A stretch of 64,000 nucleotides of DNA from Alligator mississippiensis (taxonomy: Eukaryota; Chordata; Crocodylia; Alligatoridae), in NCBI RefSeq assembly GCF_030867095.1, contig NC_081824.1, forward strand, positions 305,056,956 through 305,120,955. The letters run 5' to 3'. The notes beneath the pieces are model-generated. The model had not been told where the DNA came from and did not search any database. It saw only the letters and a program-made list of their open reading frames with translations. Made by a program: the position numbers and the translations under genes. Below are positions 21,289 to 34,073 of the stretch, piece by piece. Position 1 is the stretch's first letter, and the number at the start of each line of letters is the position of its first letter.

Positions 21289-23639
21289 GTACAAGTATAT
21301 TAGCTTTGCTGAGAATCGTGGCATATTAGCTCAGTGCAGCACAGTGCTAATGCAGATATATTGCTTCCAGTTCCAGAGCTAGCATAGGTGTCAATGTAGC
21401 CACTGGCTCTGTGGCATATATACCTGGCTCAGATTATCACTGCACAACACTGACTTGAGTCACAGGGTCACAAAGGAAGGCTGTGCTGAAACAGAAAAGT
21501 GAACCCAAGTCTCTTGAATTCCAGGCTTCCACCTTTACTACAGTCCTGCTTTTCCTCAGAGTTCAGCATTATGAGAGCCAACATATTAACACTTGCACTT
21601 CCCAACCCAAAATTCTCATGTTCTTTATATAAATGAGTCAATTAAACCTCCCAATTCCCATGTGAGACAGTTAGGTATCATGATTACCATGTTACAGATT
21701 GAATAACATGCATACTGCATCTAATTCTGGTCTTATTTCCAGAAGTGGTTATCTTAAAGTAACTTCATTGAATTACTTCTAATAAGTGAGACCAGAGATG
21801 TTCAGGGACACTAAGGCCAATTGTGCTCAAAAGAGTCCAGCTGAATTCTGGGTGTCTCATTTTGGTATGAGACCTACAGCCGGATTTTCAGGGGCTGATC
21901 ACTCCTAGCATCTACTTTGTCTAATGAGCACTCAGGTTTCACAATTTATCTCCTTCTACTAGTGCTTCAAATATGGGGACTTCATAATCAGAGAGAACAC
22001 ATGAGAGTTCAATCCTGCAAAAATTCCTTGTGGTAGTAATCCTTATATAAGACTATTGAGGTCTTACTCTTCTAAATGAGGAAACTCAGGGGAGTGAGGG
22101 CTACATCACCTTGCCCTTCAATACACTGTATGAAAATATGTTTATAGGTCTGATCCTTTCTTTTTAACTTAAAAAAGAAAAGGGTCAGGCCCTATCTTTT
22201 TGGACATTTGCTACTATCTCACAGCTACACCTTACTTAACTGCTCTGAAACTTACAGGGATAGGGATTTTTTTAGCTATGCAGTGGAAAAATGTGTGAAG
22301 TATAATGTTATTTGTGGATCATAATCAAGTTTTTCCAAACTACCAGGCAGAAATGGACCTGCTGCCAGGTGCCACTAAGGAAAATGTAATCCTCTTTCCC
22401 AGCAAATTCTGAGAAATCAAATAGAATTTCCATAGTTTTTTTACTCATTTGTTCCTTAAAAGAGGCAAAGGAATCTGTGAATCAAAAGGATTTCCATCTC
22501 AAAATTGCTTTGGCAACCGGTGGTTTGTAATTTAAGATTAAGTGATTGAATTTCATGCAGTCTTACTTAAAATTTACTACCCCTCGTGCCATCACCACAT
22601 GGTTGCTTTTTTTTTTTAATTTGAACATCTTTAACATCAAGTACAAGTCAGTTAAAATGCCCAATCAGCTAGGAGGTCACAAAATGTACTTAATAAAGAC
22701 GTCTTCACAACAACTAGATTTTCTTCTCATAGCCTCAGGAAGCTACCAGGGAATTTCAGCTTCTATGCAATGCCAGTGCCTAAGCTCATACTTCCATCAA
22801 GCTGTACAACTGACTGGAGCCAAAATGCCTCTTTTTCTCAGTCACCTGAAGCCAGTGCTGATTCACCTGCTCAAACCAACATTGTCTCTCTCTTATCTGA
22901 AACTACCTATTGCAGAATCAGAGTAGTTTGAAAGCTGTCATCTCGCCCCCTCCTTTACTAAATGTCTCATATGGAATGTGGTAAAATCAGATTTCACAAT
23001 TCTAGCTCAACAGGAATATGGAAATTAACAGAGCTAAGCAGTAAATGACCTTTACAAACATCTGGAGTATATTAGAGGTTTCTCATCCACCTGAGGTGTA
23101 ATGCGACCACTTTTTCATAATATCATTATACTAGAACTTTGAGCAATCATCTCTTTCTCAGTGTCACACAACCACAGATACTATCAGCAGGGGTACTCAA
23201 GCTGGAATCCTCTTCACTGTTAGATTAGAAAGGGGGTAGCTGCCACTATGGATGTCAGGGAGGGCTCCAGGAACTCAAACTTGTGGTCCTCACTTTATCT
23301 GAAATAGCCCAAATTTGGTGACTTCTTGTGCATGCTGCAAATAACATCTGCTTGTCAGGACTTTTGAAACTGCTGAGGGTATGCTTCCTCTAACGTAACA
23401 GAATTCCTGTTGAAACAAAAACGTTGCTGCAGCTGGAATTTTAGCAGTATTAAACACCAAGAACTTAATCCAGAGAGGTGTTTAGGTGCCTAATTCCCAT
23501 GGGCTTCAAAATGGGTTCTCTTTAGAGGCTTCCTACTCCTATTCAGTGATTTCATTGTGAAGTTGCCCCCTTTATCTGTGAAGTTGCCCCACTTATCTGT
23601 TGCTGCCCCAGCTGTTATTGTAGTAATTATTCAGTGACC
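21289..23639. other. Non-coding stretch
   Basis: No gene supported. The longest frame, 126 codons at 22546-22926, has no recognisable domain or splice context. A 20-bp-stem hairpin lies at 22148-22190 (GTCTGATCCTTTCTTTTT pairing with AAAAAGAAAAGGGTCAGGC). Confidence 0.45.
22148..22190. repeat. Short A/T-rich hairpin
   Basis: Arms of about 20 bp with a 3-4 nt loop (CTT) and two or three mismatches. It might be part of a decayed repeat end. Confidence 0.5.
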
Positions 23640-23880
23640 CAGGTGTAACACTGTAGAAGAGAGAGGCCTTGTCCCAAGGAGCTTACCAGCTCAATAGAAA
23701 AGACAGACACAGGGCATAAGAAAGAAAGTATTAGCTTCATTTTAGAGATGAAGTGCACACCAGGGAAATCATTTGTGCTAGGCCATACAAGAAGCCCATG
23801 GCAGAGCTAGGGACAGAACCCAGTTGTGAAGCCACAGCTCAGTTGTCTAACCCCAAAGCCAGCTCTTCTCATTATATCGC
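23640..23880 (+). repeat. Ancient amniote SINE/CORE remnant
   Basis: The order is CCCAAGGAGCTTACCAGCTC, AGACAGACACAGGGCATAAG, then TGGCAGAGCTAGGGACAGAACCC, and a final CTAACCCC block. It resembles the MIR-type layout 'aggagcttacaatct ... gaggcacag ... cagagc-gga-t-gaaccc ... ctaaccac'. Memory-based identification. Confidence 0.5.
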
Positions 23881-26759
23881 CTGAAGTCAGTGTCAGTTCC
23901 ACTCCCTGGTGTCCCTAGGCTCTTTCACATGTGGAATCAAACCAAGCACCTAGCACAAGTGGGCCCTGGTCCTTGTGTTGGCCTCCTAGACAATACAGGA
24001 CAATCATAAGTCACTAGTGAAAATTATAAATCAGATACATTGGTACTGTAGCATCATTCATAGGGACAATATGAGAAACCCTTCTTACTGGACATTGAAA
24101 CCCAATAAGAGTCTTTTCTTCCCGTTCGAATCAATTACTCCAAGAACCACTAAGGCTTAAACTTTGGAAAATTCAAGGATGGAGAATCATATCATGATAT
24201 TTTCATTCTAATGTGATTTACTCTAAAGTTAGAATGCAAGCCTATACATACTCCCCTCCAAGTAATTTCCATGACAGTATCTATTAACCATAAAAATACC
24301 ATTTGCTAGGAAGTATCAGCCTTCTTATATGCTCTGCAGTCATTGCTACCAGATGCACACTTACTGTACTGAATAAATAATAGTAGTTTATAATTAGCAA
24401 TGGATACAGGACATGGTCTGTCTGTCTCAGAGACAGAGTGAATTTCTCAAACTGAGACACATATGCATATAGGTATGAGATCTATTGTGATTATTTGTCT
24501 TCTGAAGTTGGAATTCACTAACACTTCACAGAAAGAAGAACAGAGCTGTTATTAGGCTAATGGGTTCATTGTATGCCTTATTAGAGACTGCAGTAAGTCT
24601 AAAAAGAGATAAAATATCAGTTTTCTTTTGCTGTGATCCAATAGAAAATACTTTGTGTCTATTCTGTGGTTTATAATGGATTTTGAAGTACATTGTTGGT
24701 ACCGTGGAATTTCCTGCCATTATAGAATCACAGAAAACCTTGCACTTTGTGTACATTCCCACCTCTGCAAGGAAATAACATGTTCACCTCCTTTAACCAG
24801 ATCACTGCTGATGACTACAGACTCCTGTGGGACAAGGTGGCAGCATTCAGATGTGGAACATGTTTAGTTTGGGGGTGCAGGTCTGAGGCTGAATCAATTG
24901 TAGCTTTTCAATTTTCAATCAGCTGCAGCACAAACTTCACATGGTAAAAACAGACATAGCATTTGAGTTGGTTCTGACTGATCCAAGTCAAGACCTGGAA
25001 GCAACATAGCTTTTAGATTCAAAACAGATGTTGGATTTCTCCCAGGACAAAGCCTTTAATTCTGAGATCCTACAGACATAGAAACTTACTCTCCCATTTT
25101 AAGTATCTGTGAAGTGCTGAGATAGCACTGTCCACTTCCCCTCCAAGACTAATTTGTGTTAATTGTCACTCAAGCTGCATTTGTAACTGTCCCGTGACTG
25201 TTTTGATGTGAATTAAGGTCCCGGACAATCACACCCAGGATAAACTTGATGTCTATTTTGGGTATTTCACTGGTATTTAAAGTGGGACAATGGGCTTGTA
25301 CCTCTTTAGGATCCTAGAATAAAAGACTTTGTTTTAGGAGAAATTTGGCCTATGTTTTGACCTACAAGCTTCTCTCAAGAGACTTCTTATTTTGGTAGGA
25401 TACTCTACTTGACCACTGGAAATGGTGTCAGGCCACCTGTTCCTATGAAATATTCACCATTTAAGCCACATCAGAAACAGAACTGGAAAGAAGCATGCAC
25501 CCAGAACTGCAGGGCTCTATTGGGTTTATGGATCTGCTGCTATAGTTTGATGAGGTTCAGAGGTTTGGGCTGTACCACCTCTCTATTTTTGCGTGTATAT
25601 GTCTGCTGGATTCACAATGCTACAGATGAAAGTAGAATGTGGTCATCTGTCTTTTACTTTCCTATGACACTTGGTCATACTTGCTCTCAATTACAGCACT
25701 GTAACTCTGTTGAAGTTAACAGAGTGACTGTGGACTTTCAGAAACTGGAGCGAACAAAGTCAGAAATTGGTGAAGCAGTCATAAAGACCAGTGCTACAGA
25801 ACAATCTGGATCATTTGGTAGGCCGGGCTGATCTAAACAGAGCATGCTAACAAGGCCAAATAAAGAACAAAGAATATATGTCCCACTTATAGGGTGGTGG
25901 GAGAAGAGCATATTTTAGAAAGCAGTGGCTCTGAATTGGACTAAGGGTTTATGATGGATAACCAACTTCACACAAGCTTGGAATGGGACGTGGTAGCTAA
26001 GGCAGCAGATGTAACTCTTGGATGTATATTGAGGTGACTAGCAGGTGGGCATAAGAAGGCATTATTCTTACCATTGCACGTGGCATTAGTGATTCAAAGA
26101 CTGGAACACTGCATCCACTTCAAACAGGATGCAACTCTACTGACTTTGATAGAGCTACAGCAGTGTAACAGAGCAGAATATGGCCCCATGTTCATACTTT
26201 AACAGGGATGTCAAACTGGAGAAGGCTCAGAAAGAGGATAGAAGTATGACTGGAGACTGAAAAACCTGTCTTACAATAAGAAACTGAAGAAGTAAATTTT
26301 AGTCACAGAAGCTTAAGGTATGATGTAATTACAGTCTAAAAGTACTTATAAAGAGAAAGTATTTCTGACAGTACAGAGCTCATTGTCTTTAAACAAAGGG
26401 TATTAAAAGATTCAAAAACTGGAAGCCACTGTGTGTATGTGCGTCTCCCTCCCCCATACCTTCACACTGGCCTGGGGCATTGCAAGTTCTGACTTTTAAA
26501 TACTGCCATGTTATTTTAAATGAGTGCATGGGATGAGTTTGTTTATGATTAAGGGATCTGTGATTAGCAGGCAGATTTCCAGCTTCCTAGTAACACTTTA
26601 ATTTTTTGATGTGGTAAAATTGGAATGAAGTAATCTCACTAAATCTTAAAGGCCTGCAAAAGTAGATAGGTTACATTAGTGGCAAAAGAGCATCAGTGTC
26701 TATATTTGTCTAAAGGTGGAAGAGGTCTAATGCATTGGCAACAGTGTATGGGATGAGGT
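23881..26759. other. Non-coding stretch
   Basis: AT-rich and repeat-poor. The longest frame is 140 codons (25409-25831), without recognisable domains. No promoter or exon supported. Confidence 0.45.
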
Positions 26760-28160
26760 CACTGTCCCAGGGGAGCTGGGGTTGCAGGAGGGCCCCAGGC
26801 CAAAGGAGAGCCCCACTTACCTCCCGCAGAGCCCAAAGAGCCGGAGGAGATGTGCGCGGCAAAACCGCCATCACGGATGATTAGCCGCATGTATATTCAG
26901 CTGCGGCCGAGCAGCGTGGGCGGGAGACGCTGCCCGGCGGAGATAAAAAGCTGCCCCGAGGATGTGGCAGGGTGGCAGACGAGCAGAGGCTTGGGGAGAG
27001 AGCCCTCACCCGGAGGGGCTCAGCTGCTGCGTCAGGCAGCAAGGGAAGTCGGGGGCGGAGTCAGGAGAGGCTCCGACAGTAGAGCCGACAGGGTCGGCAG
27101 TGACGCCAACAACAGAGCCAGCAGGAAAGCTGGCAGTAATGCCGGCAGAGAAGCCGGCAGTGAGGCCGGCCACAGAGCTGATGGAGCCAGCAGTGACGCT
27201 GTCAGTAGAGGTGGCAGCAAAGCTGGGAGCGACGCCAGCAGAGGAGCTGGCGGAGACGTCTGCAGCAGGGATGACTGCAGAGCCGAGAGAGAGGTCGGTA
27301 GCAGTACCTGCAGCAGAACTGGCAGCGGCACTGGTGAAGGAGCCGGTTACAGACACGGAGAAAGCAGCGTCGAAGCACGCCAGCACGGGGAACAAAGACT
27401 GAGCCAGCGTTAAAGCTGTGGAAAGGAGGTAATGGGCATGCCCGACGGGGTCCCATCAGGTTTCGCCAGAGGGCGGCCGAAGACCCAAGGAGGGACTGAG
27501 CAAGGGATGGACGTGGCCCACTATAGCCCTTGGATAAAAGGCTGGGACTCAATACCCGAGGAGGGCAACCCGCCAGGGCTGTGGAACCTGGGCTCCGGGG
27601 AATCCATGAGGCCCATAGACCAGAAGCACCCTTCGGGGCCTCCTGGCCCAGTAGCTTAGTACTTTAGTTATTATGGTGGTGGGATTGGCACGTCAAGTCA
27701 CAGGGTGATTAGTATAGGGTGCTAGGGATTCGGATCGGAGGAACCAGGTCCGAGGACTTCGAGGTCCATACATCAGGGCCCAAAGACTCTGACATGTAGC
27801 TGGCAAGCCGTGGGAAGAGGTTGGGTAAAACTAAGAATGCCTAAGGGGCCCGAAGACCGGCAACCCAAGGTGGCGAGTGGCCGGGGTGTAGGGGAGGTCG
27901 GAGTTCTGTGAGTGCCCGCTGGGAGGCGCGACAACCCTGGAGACTGCCTCGAAGGGGAGCCCCTCCACTGAGGTAACATTCAAAGTCGTGGCAGGCGAGT
28001 CAAGGGGATCCCCTGATGTCAGCTGGGGTAGTCTTTGGGGTGCACCCGCAAGCCCAGGAGAGGCATGATCAATAGTCCGGGCTAAGGCTGCACAAGAGCG
28101 CCTAATCGAACAGAGGCGGGCACAGTCACTTTCCTTAGGCTGAAGTTTACACATGCTCTC
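26760..28160. other. Isolated CpG-rich block, possibly the end of an LTR-type retroelement
   Basis: About 1.4 kb of GC-rich, CpG-rich DNA with sharp changes to AT-rich flanks. It contains a degenerate minisatellite (27065-27370), two TATA-like sites (GGAGATAAAAAGCTGCC at 26940 and TGGATAAAAGGCTGG at 27532), and a purine run GTGGAAAGGAGG at 27418-27429 followed by TAATGGGCATGCCCGAC. A purine tract followed by TG and a downstream TATA box is what one expects at the start of a 3' LTR. However, no AATAAA, second LTR, primer-binding site or target duplication was found. Alternatives are a CpG-island promoter or a recent unclassified repeat. The 187- and 146-codon frames overlap the minisatellite and match no family I know. 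Confidence 0.4.
27065..27370. repeat. Degenerate minisatellite
   Basis: About nine variants of a unit like ACAGAGCCGGCAGTGACGCC, 24-38 bp long. Much of the spacing is a multiple of three, so two plus-strand frames stay open. One gives Pro-Ala-Glu-Val-rich repeats and the other Gly-Ser-Ala-Arg-rich repeats. Minus-strand frames are open too, so openness alone does not show coding. Confidence 0.65.
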
Positions 28161-28609
28161 ATCTCAGCCAGCACCACAGCATGTTCTAGCGTAGCATAGA
28201 TGGCTTATGAATAAACACATAATTACTTATTCAGCTGCATGTAATATTGAAATCCATGTAATTTTTGTGATCACCTACCAGTTAAACAGATTCATAGGCA
28301 TATTCTTGCCGAAAATTTGATATATGGTGCTAGTGAACTCAGTTATGCTTCTTGTTTGGGAATATTAAGGATCATTTCCAACCTGACCAACTGAAAGAAG
28401 GAATAAATATGATCTTGGTACATTTTTATCCTGAGTACATGTGCTAGGACTCTTGAATTTGAATAAAAATTGATGGCCTTCTGTTGACTGCAGATGATGT
28501 CCAATTTCAAAATTGGGATCTATACTGTACTCATCAGGGTGCATCAAAGAACTGACCAAATAGCCTGATTCCACTTCAGTAGAAGCTTGGAAAATAATTG
28601 ATCAGTCTG
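28161..28609. other. No recognised feature
   Basis: AT-rich unique sequence after the CpG-rich block. Confidence 0.5.
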
Positions 28610-28868
28610 TGGGCATATCCAAACATTCATTATTGCACTGTAATTATGGAGCATTAAGTTTAGTACCTGTAATAACAGGTACTAACTTAATGTGCTCTAA
28701 TCGGTGCTACTGCACAGTAGCACTGGTTTATGTCTTTTAGCTGAAGCTAATGCGCAGTAGACTAATTCCACTGCACATTAGCTCATTAGCATGGTTTTTG
28801 CCACAATGCTCTAATGTGCTGTAGAATTAGTCTACTGCGCTTCTAGCATCTTATGCAGACGTGTCCAG
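28610..28868. mobile_element. Palindromic MITE, family member A
   Basis: The right end in reverse complement reads GGACACGTCTGCATAAG then ATGCT and AGCGCAGTAG. It aligns with the left end of copy B (GGCCGTGTCTACACAAG then ATGCTGACTGTGCAGTAG). The left end is more diverged (GGCATATCCAAACATTC). The interior repeats CTACTGCACAGTAGC, TAATGCGCAGTAGACTAATT and CTGTAGAATTAGTCTACTGC, which are mutually inverted. Copies B and C share the core; D shares a related end. No transposase. Confidence 0.6.
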
Positions 28869-29689
28869 TGACTGGCTTGTTACAAGCTTCAGCATTATAT
28901 TGGACTACCGTGTGCAGGGTGGATCTGCCAGATCACTTTAGCATGGAGTATAACAGCATTATGTTATGAAAATTAAAGTCAAGTTAGCGTCCACGAAATG
29001 TGTCCAGCGGACAGAAATGGACAGCGAAGTCTTTTGTTCAAAGAACAGATTTAGCAAAGATACAGAGAACATGAGCTTCCATACCATCAACATGACATGA
29101 CAGTTGAGTTTTGTGGTAACATGCTTTTCTATGAGCATGGAGAGGAGGGATAGCTCACAGTTGGTATAGCAACAAATGAATGATCTCAGTTATTTTTGTG
29201 AGTGAAGGTTAGTGTCAGTATGTATTAGATTCCCTATATAAAAAAATTAAGTTGTGATTAAGGATATAAATGGATATCAATTACACCAGATAATTTTGTT
29301 CAGAGAATTACCGCATAGTAATAAAAATGAAAACACTTGAAAGCCTGGAAAGCTCAAGGTGATTGGTTTTGTGTGTGCATGTGTGTGTTTTAGACATTTT
29401 TGAAATCAGGAATTTCATAACTAGTGTTCCAAAAAGCAACCTGAACTTAGACACCATTCCAGTATTCCTTCCCACTGGATTGATGCTAAGAATGGAAAAT
29501 TGCAATTCACAAGGGAATAGAGATTTCAGTTTTAAACATCTGTCTTTGCAAGCTAGATCCTTTTTGAATTTGTGAAAGTAGAAATTTTCAGGTGAGATTT
29601 TCTGTGCTTGGGCCCTGCCAAAAAGTGGATATTGTCAGGAAGTTTGGAGCTCTGAGAAAGTGTATAATAGAAGCTGAGTTGTTAATTTG
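28869..29689. other. No recognised feature
   Basis: AT-rich sequence without supported genes or repeats. Confidence 0.45.
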
Positions 29690-29920
29690 ACTACAGTATT
29701 TGCTTCCATGTATGTAATGTACCGCCCTGCTTCTGCAAATATAAAGCCCTACTCAGAAGTGGAAGTCCACTGACTTTTTGGATAGGTTTCAGGGTCAGGA
29801 CCTGTATCTGAACACATGCTTATGTTTGAATAGTACCTAACACACTGAGCCCACAATCCTCATGACAGCCTTTGGACATTGCCACTATGAAAGCTATAAA
29901 TAATAAAATAATACCATAAT
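29690..29920 (+). repeat. Ancient sauropsid LINE/SINE 3' tail
   Basis: The segment with ATAGTACCTAACACACTGAG, CCTTTGGACATTGCCACTAT and a terminal AATAATAAAATAATA resembles a 3' tail common in turtles and crocodilians ('...tagcacaatggggtcc...ggcgctaccgcaatacaaataataat'). Degraded. Family name uncertain. Confidence 0.45.
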
Positions 29921-32282
29921 TTAAATAATTCCTATAGACAATAATCACATGGGCTGGTAGTGGTGCATGACTGACATATCAAGGATTATATTACATTTCC
30001 CTAGAAATGTTAATTTTAACCACTTGATTTTGCATGCTAAATATAGTTTCAATTTATAAAATGTCAGGTGAGATTTTCTATCTTTGGCTTTGGCCCCCAA
30101 AATAGTAATTTATACAATGATATATGCATGGCTGAAAGACAAAACATTGATACTATTGGCATTAACAGGTGAATCCAAACTGGCTGATAGCACACAATTG
30201 ATGTTAGATTCATTTATTTATTTATTTTTGAGCCAGAGGTAGGTGAGATAAGACAGAAAACTATGGAGTTTATTTCTGCCTTGAAGGCACACCTGAACCA
30301 GGAACGAGCTTTATTGCTTTGCAGTGCATGGAAAGTACACTTGAACTAATGCTGAAAACCTGACTGATACATACTTCATAGTTAATCTGGTTACTCAGGG
30401 TTTATTTCACAGTCAGAAGTTCTTATGGTGGAAGGGCGTCCTGCTGGGTTTTACTAAGCACATGACTGAATTAATGAATGAATGAATTCAACCTACCAGA
30501 CCAGATTTAAACTGCTTACTAAAACAAAATCTGCTTTTCTCCCTCTCTTTCTTTTCTTTTATTTATTTATTGAAACAGACAAGAAAGAAGAAAGCTCAGG
30601 TGGGTGTGTTGAAGGAAATTAATCCAGAAGAATGACCTTTTGGAATGCCTACTTGAAACAAACCTTAGACTCTTAGAAAGGCCGAGATCTCTGGTAGAAC
30701 CTGGAGGTACAGTGCGGGCTTGCTTACATGACATGCCTCCTACTGCCTGTTAAGAACTGAGAGCATGGACCTAATTTTGTGCTGAACATTCACAACTCCA
30801 GCATGCATCGGTGGGAACTGAAGGACACATCTCACCTCTGCAAATCAGACCCAAGGTATCTCACCACCAAGTCAGCTCTGGTGCTTCAGAGGGGAACAAA
30901 AAAAAATGAATTCCATGAGTCAGAAAAATAATAAATTAACAGCAGCAACCAATTTCCTACTTTTAAATGGAAGGAAATAAACCTGTATTGCTCTGCTGGA
31001 GGAATTGCATTGTTTCTAACTTTTTAAATCTAGGTTGCCTTTGATACTTAATGGTTGTCAGATTTTAATGGGTGCTTGTTAACAGGAACTCTGAAATATT
31101 TTGATTTATTTGACCATCAGGCAGATTTCCAGCCTGCTGTTGTGACTGTGGGTTTTGTATCTTAATAAGAGTTCTAACAATGCACGGCAAGGGATATTTA
31201 AGGTAGTCCATAGATTTTTACTTATACTGTCCTTGTCTGGTTGAAACCATAGCACTAAGGAGATGTAGGAGCAGATTTATAAAAAAGTAGAGAGAGAAAG
31301 AAGGAAGAACCATGTAAATGCATGACCCCAAATGTCCTCCGTGAACCTGTTTTAAATCATTGAGATAATTTAATAATATCTTTTGTATCTCCTTTTGTGT
31401 CCAAATGTCTGGACTCCTTAACAGCACTGTCTAACATCTGTTGGGAAAGGCTAGGATTTAAACAGTCATCTGTTCTTTCAGAGACTTTGAGCTGTCTCTG
31501 ATTGAGCATCATGCTCCACCTTAAAGAGCACAGGCAGGGCAACACAAAAAAGCTTATTTGTCAGTCCTCTTCTCACCCCCTCGCTAACCACTACTATAAC
31601 AGAAATGAACATCTCGCTTGGAGCCCTGCTGGAATTCAGACTCATTGCAATGGGTTAACATATTAATACACTAAGCTTTAAGGCAGCAAGACACCTCACC
31701 AGCCTTCAGAGTGCACATCGATGAGAAAACTAAATATGAGACAAATTTCACTACCCCAAGGTTAAGACCTGTGGTAGTAACACAAAAACATGCTTCATTC
31801 TTTGCCAAAGATAGACAACATCCTTGTAGATTCATTGCAGTCCAATTTTTTTAAAGACATATTTCTGTGTGAATTTTATAGCTCAACAAAGCAAGAGACT
31901 TTGCTGACTCGGTCCACATATAGCACAACCAGGTGCTGTATAAGCTTCTCCCATAGAGTTCTACCAACCCAATCCAGTCTTCCTGACCTTTAATGCACCT
32001 ACTTAAGGCCAGTCCTCCTTGCCTCTGCTATTCCAGTCCTCAGCATATCCTGACCAGAGACTGGTAGTTACGGAGCATTCTGCAGCGCTTTCATGCAGAG
32101 GTCAGATGCTTACTAGTACAGTATTTGCCAGATTCATTTTCTTGCCTTGAGACTTGGTCCAGAATTTGAATCCAGGTGTCCAGAGGTGAGTGCATAGTAA
32201 ATTAAAACATTGCAGTGCTTCATGGTTTAACTCTTGCCTGCTTGAACTTTACTCCCTGGGGAAGACAAGGTAGAGTCAATAA
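29921..32282. other. Non-coding stretch
   Basis: AT-rich with an ATTT-rich run near 30205-30230, (ATGA)n near 30470-30490 and ATTTATTT near 30558-30572. No gene evidence. Confidence 0.45.
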
Positions 32283-32480
32283 GAGCTTATATTTATATAG
32301 CCCTTCATCACACCAGAGAGACCCAAAGCACATTAGAAACGAAAATCTGATTTGACATGAAGGTTTCAGCTACCTAGTGAAATGAGCAACTGAAGAAGTT
32401 ATCTGTTTGGACCCTGAGAAGGTCACGGTAGGGGTTATTTAATGTTCCTTGGCAGGGAAATTCAGCACAAAGGAGATATT
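32283..32480 (+). repeat. Ancient repeat with a TTATATAGC-CTTTCAT-type block
   Basis: GAGCTTATATTTATATAGCC then CTTCATCACACCAGAGAGAC and CCCAAAGCACATTAG resemble the amniote repeat block 'tttatatagcgcctttcatcc..gatctcaaagcgcttta'. Strongly decayed. Confidence 0.45.
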
Positions 32481-33841
32481 AAAAGACTGACCGAACAAGC
32501 TCCCCAAATGACATGTGTGGAAGCTACTAAAGCAAGGCTGTCCACAGTGGATAATTTTAACTGGTATCTTGGGGCAGGACTTCAGTAAATTAAACAACCA
32601 TAGGTTTCTAGGTTTTACAGTGTCCCAGCTATCAGCAGGAGGCAGTATTTGAGAACATAGGGCTGTGAATATTTCTTGCCTTCATATCTCATATGTTACA
32701 TCCCTGGGGCATAAATACAACTTGTATACACACAGGTGAAGAGCAGTATACAGCCTAAAGGTGAGCCAGAGCTGGAAGCCCAAGTAGCTGCACCAACTTT
32801 GGAGGATGTACTTAGAATCTTTCCAGCTGGGATTTTGTATTCAAAATGACAGCAGCTACACGCTGTATTAGTAGCAGCTTCCCACCTGTATAGAGATGAG
32901 GTTTAGTTATAAAGTATTACGTTAATCCAAATAGAAGGAAGTAAAGGCAGGGACAAGAACTATGATTCCATGAAAAGAGACATAATGACCAGTGCAGGAA
33001 ATGTTTTAGAAGCAGCAAAAGATGTAACCACAGGGGGAAAGAAAGTCTCTACAGGGAGACAACATTCTGTTGTGACCCCCAAAATTCTTCAGCTAGTTGC
33101 AGAAATTATAATAGAAATGCTAATTAAAATGAGCTGAAGATGTGGAAGTCTAATAAAAGAAACTCAGTTTGTCCAGGTCTGGGTAACAAACAGGTAAAAG
33201 ACAGTGTTGCACTATAATAGCATTTATCAGTCTGACTTACTTAAAAACATTGTTTATTTGTGAAAATGGCACAAAATAGAACGAGAACTTTAATTAGGAC
33301 AAGAACTATGGCCTAGCCATACAGCTGAAACAGAAAAACACAACATCCTGTCATATATAAATAAATAATGGCCTGAAACGAAAGCTAATTAACTTGCAAT
33401 AAACCAACTTAACCACTTAGGGGCAGCGTTAACACAGAGTTAACATGCAAAACAAACCTGTATTTTATCACCTGGTTAATTTAATATGCACTGTGAATAT
33501 TCATAGTGTATCAAATACTGATACATCAATGCTGAATGATGCAATCTGTCAAATCCACGAACAGATGATAATAGGAAAAATTTAGAAGCTGCCCATGCAG
33601 TGCTGACTTTGATCATTCAGTGTTGCTAAACACATTTATAGACATAGTGCCTTGCTTCCTTTACTCTCTCAGGGTCATAGAGTATGTTCCATACCAAGAT
33701 TAAAACATAAAAAAGGAAATAGAAAAAAGGCTTCACTTAAAACATAGAAAAAAGATGAAATAGAAAAATTTGTTTTTAAGAGATGCTGCTCTTGCATGCA
33801 GGAGTTGAAAAATGCATTTTATCTCTATGGACACATTCAGA
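32481..33841. other. No recognised feature
   Basis: AT-rich unique-looking DNA with no significant open frames. Confidence 0.45.
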
Positions 33842-34005
33842 GTTCATAGATTCATCGATTGTAAGGGGCTAGAAGGGACCTTGGAAGATCATTGGGTCCA
33901 GTCCCCCTTCATGAAGCAGGAAAGACAACTGGGGGTCAGATGACCCCAGCAAGGTGACTGTCTAGTCTCTTTTTAAAGATTTCCAGGGTAGACGATTGCA
34001 ACACC
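33842..34005 (-). mobile_element. CR1 LINE 3' tail
   Basis: Minus-strand CR1 3' end: GTTCATAGATTCATCGATTG, then AGGGGCTAGAAGGGACCTTG, then GGTCAGATGACCCCAGCAAG and TTTTTAAAGATTTCCAGGG. It covers only the tail and the last few ORF2 codons. 5'-truncated. Confidence 0.85.
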
Positions 34006-34035
34006 TTTGCTTTGCATAAAATTATTTCCCTTCCA

Positions 34036-34073
34036 CCACACACACACACACACACACGCATGCACACACAAAC
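34036..34073. repeat. (CA)n microsatellite
   Basis: CA dinucleotides with GCATG interruptions, next to the CR1 tail. Confidence 0.9.

Noticed and set aside
24110-24140. tRNA B-box-like GTTCGAATC
   Set aside because: No A box or cloverleaf can be drawn upstream.
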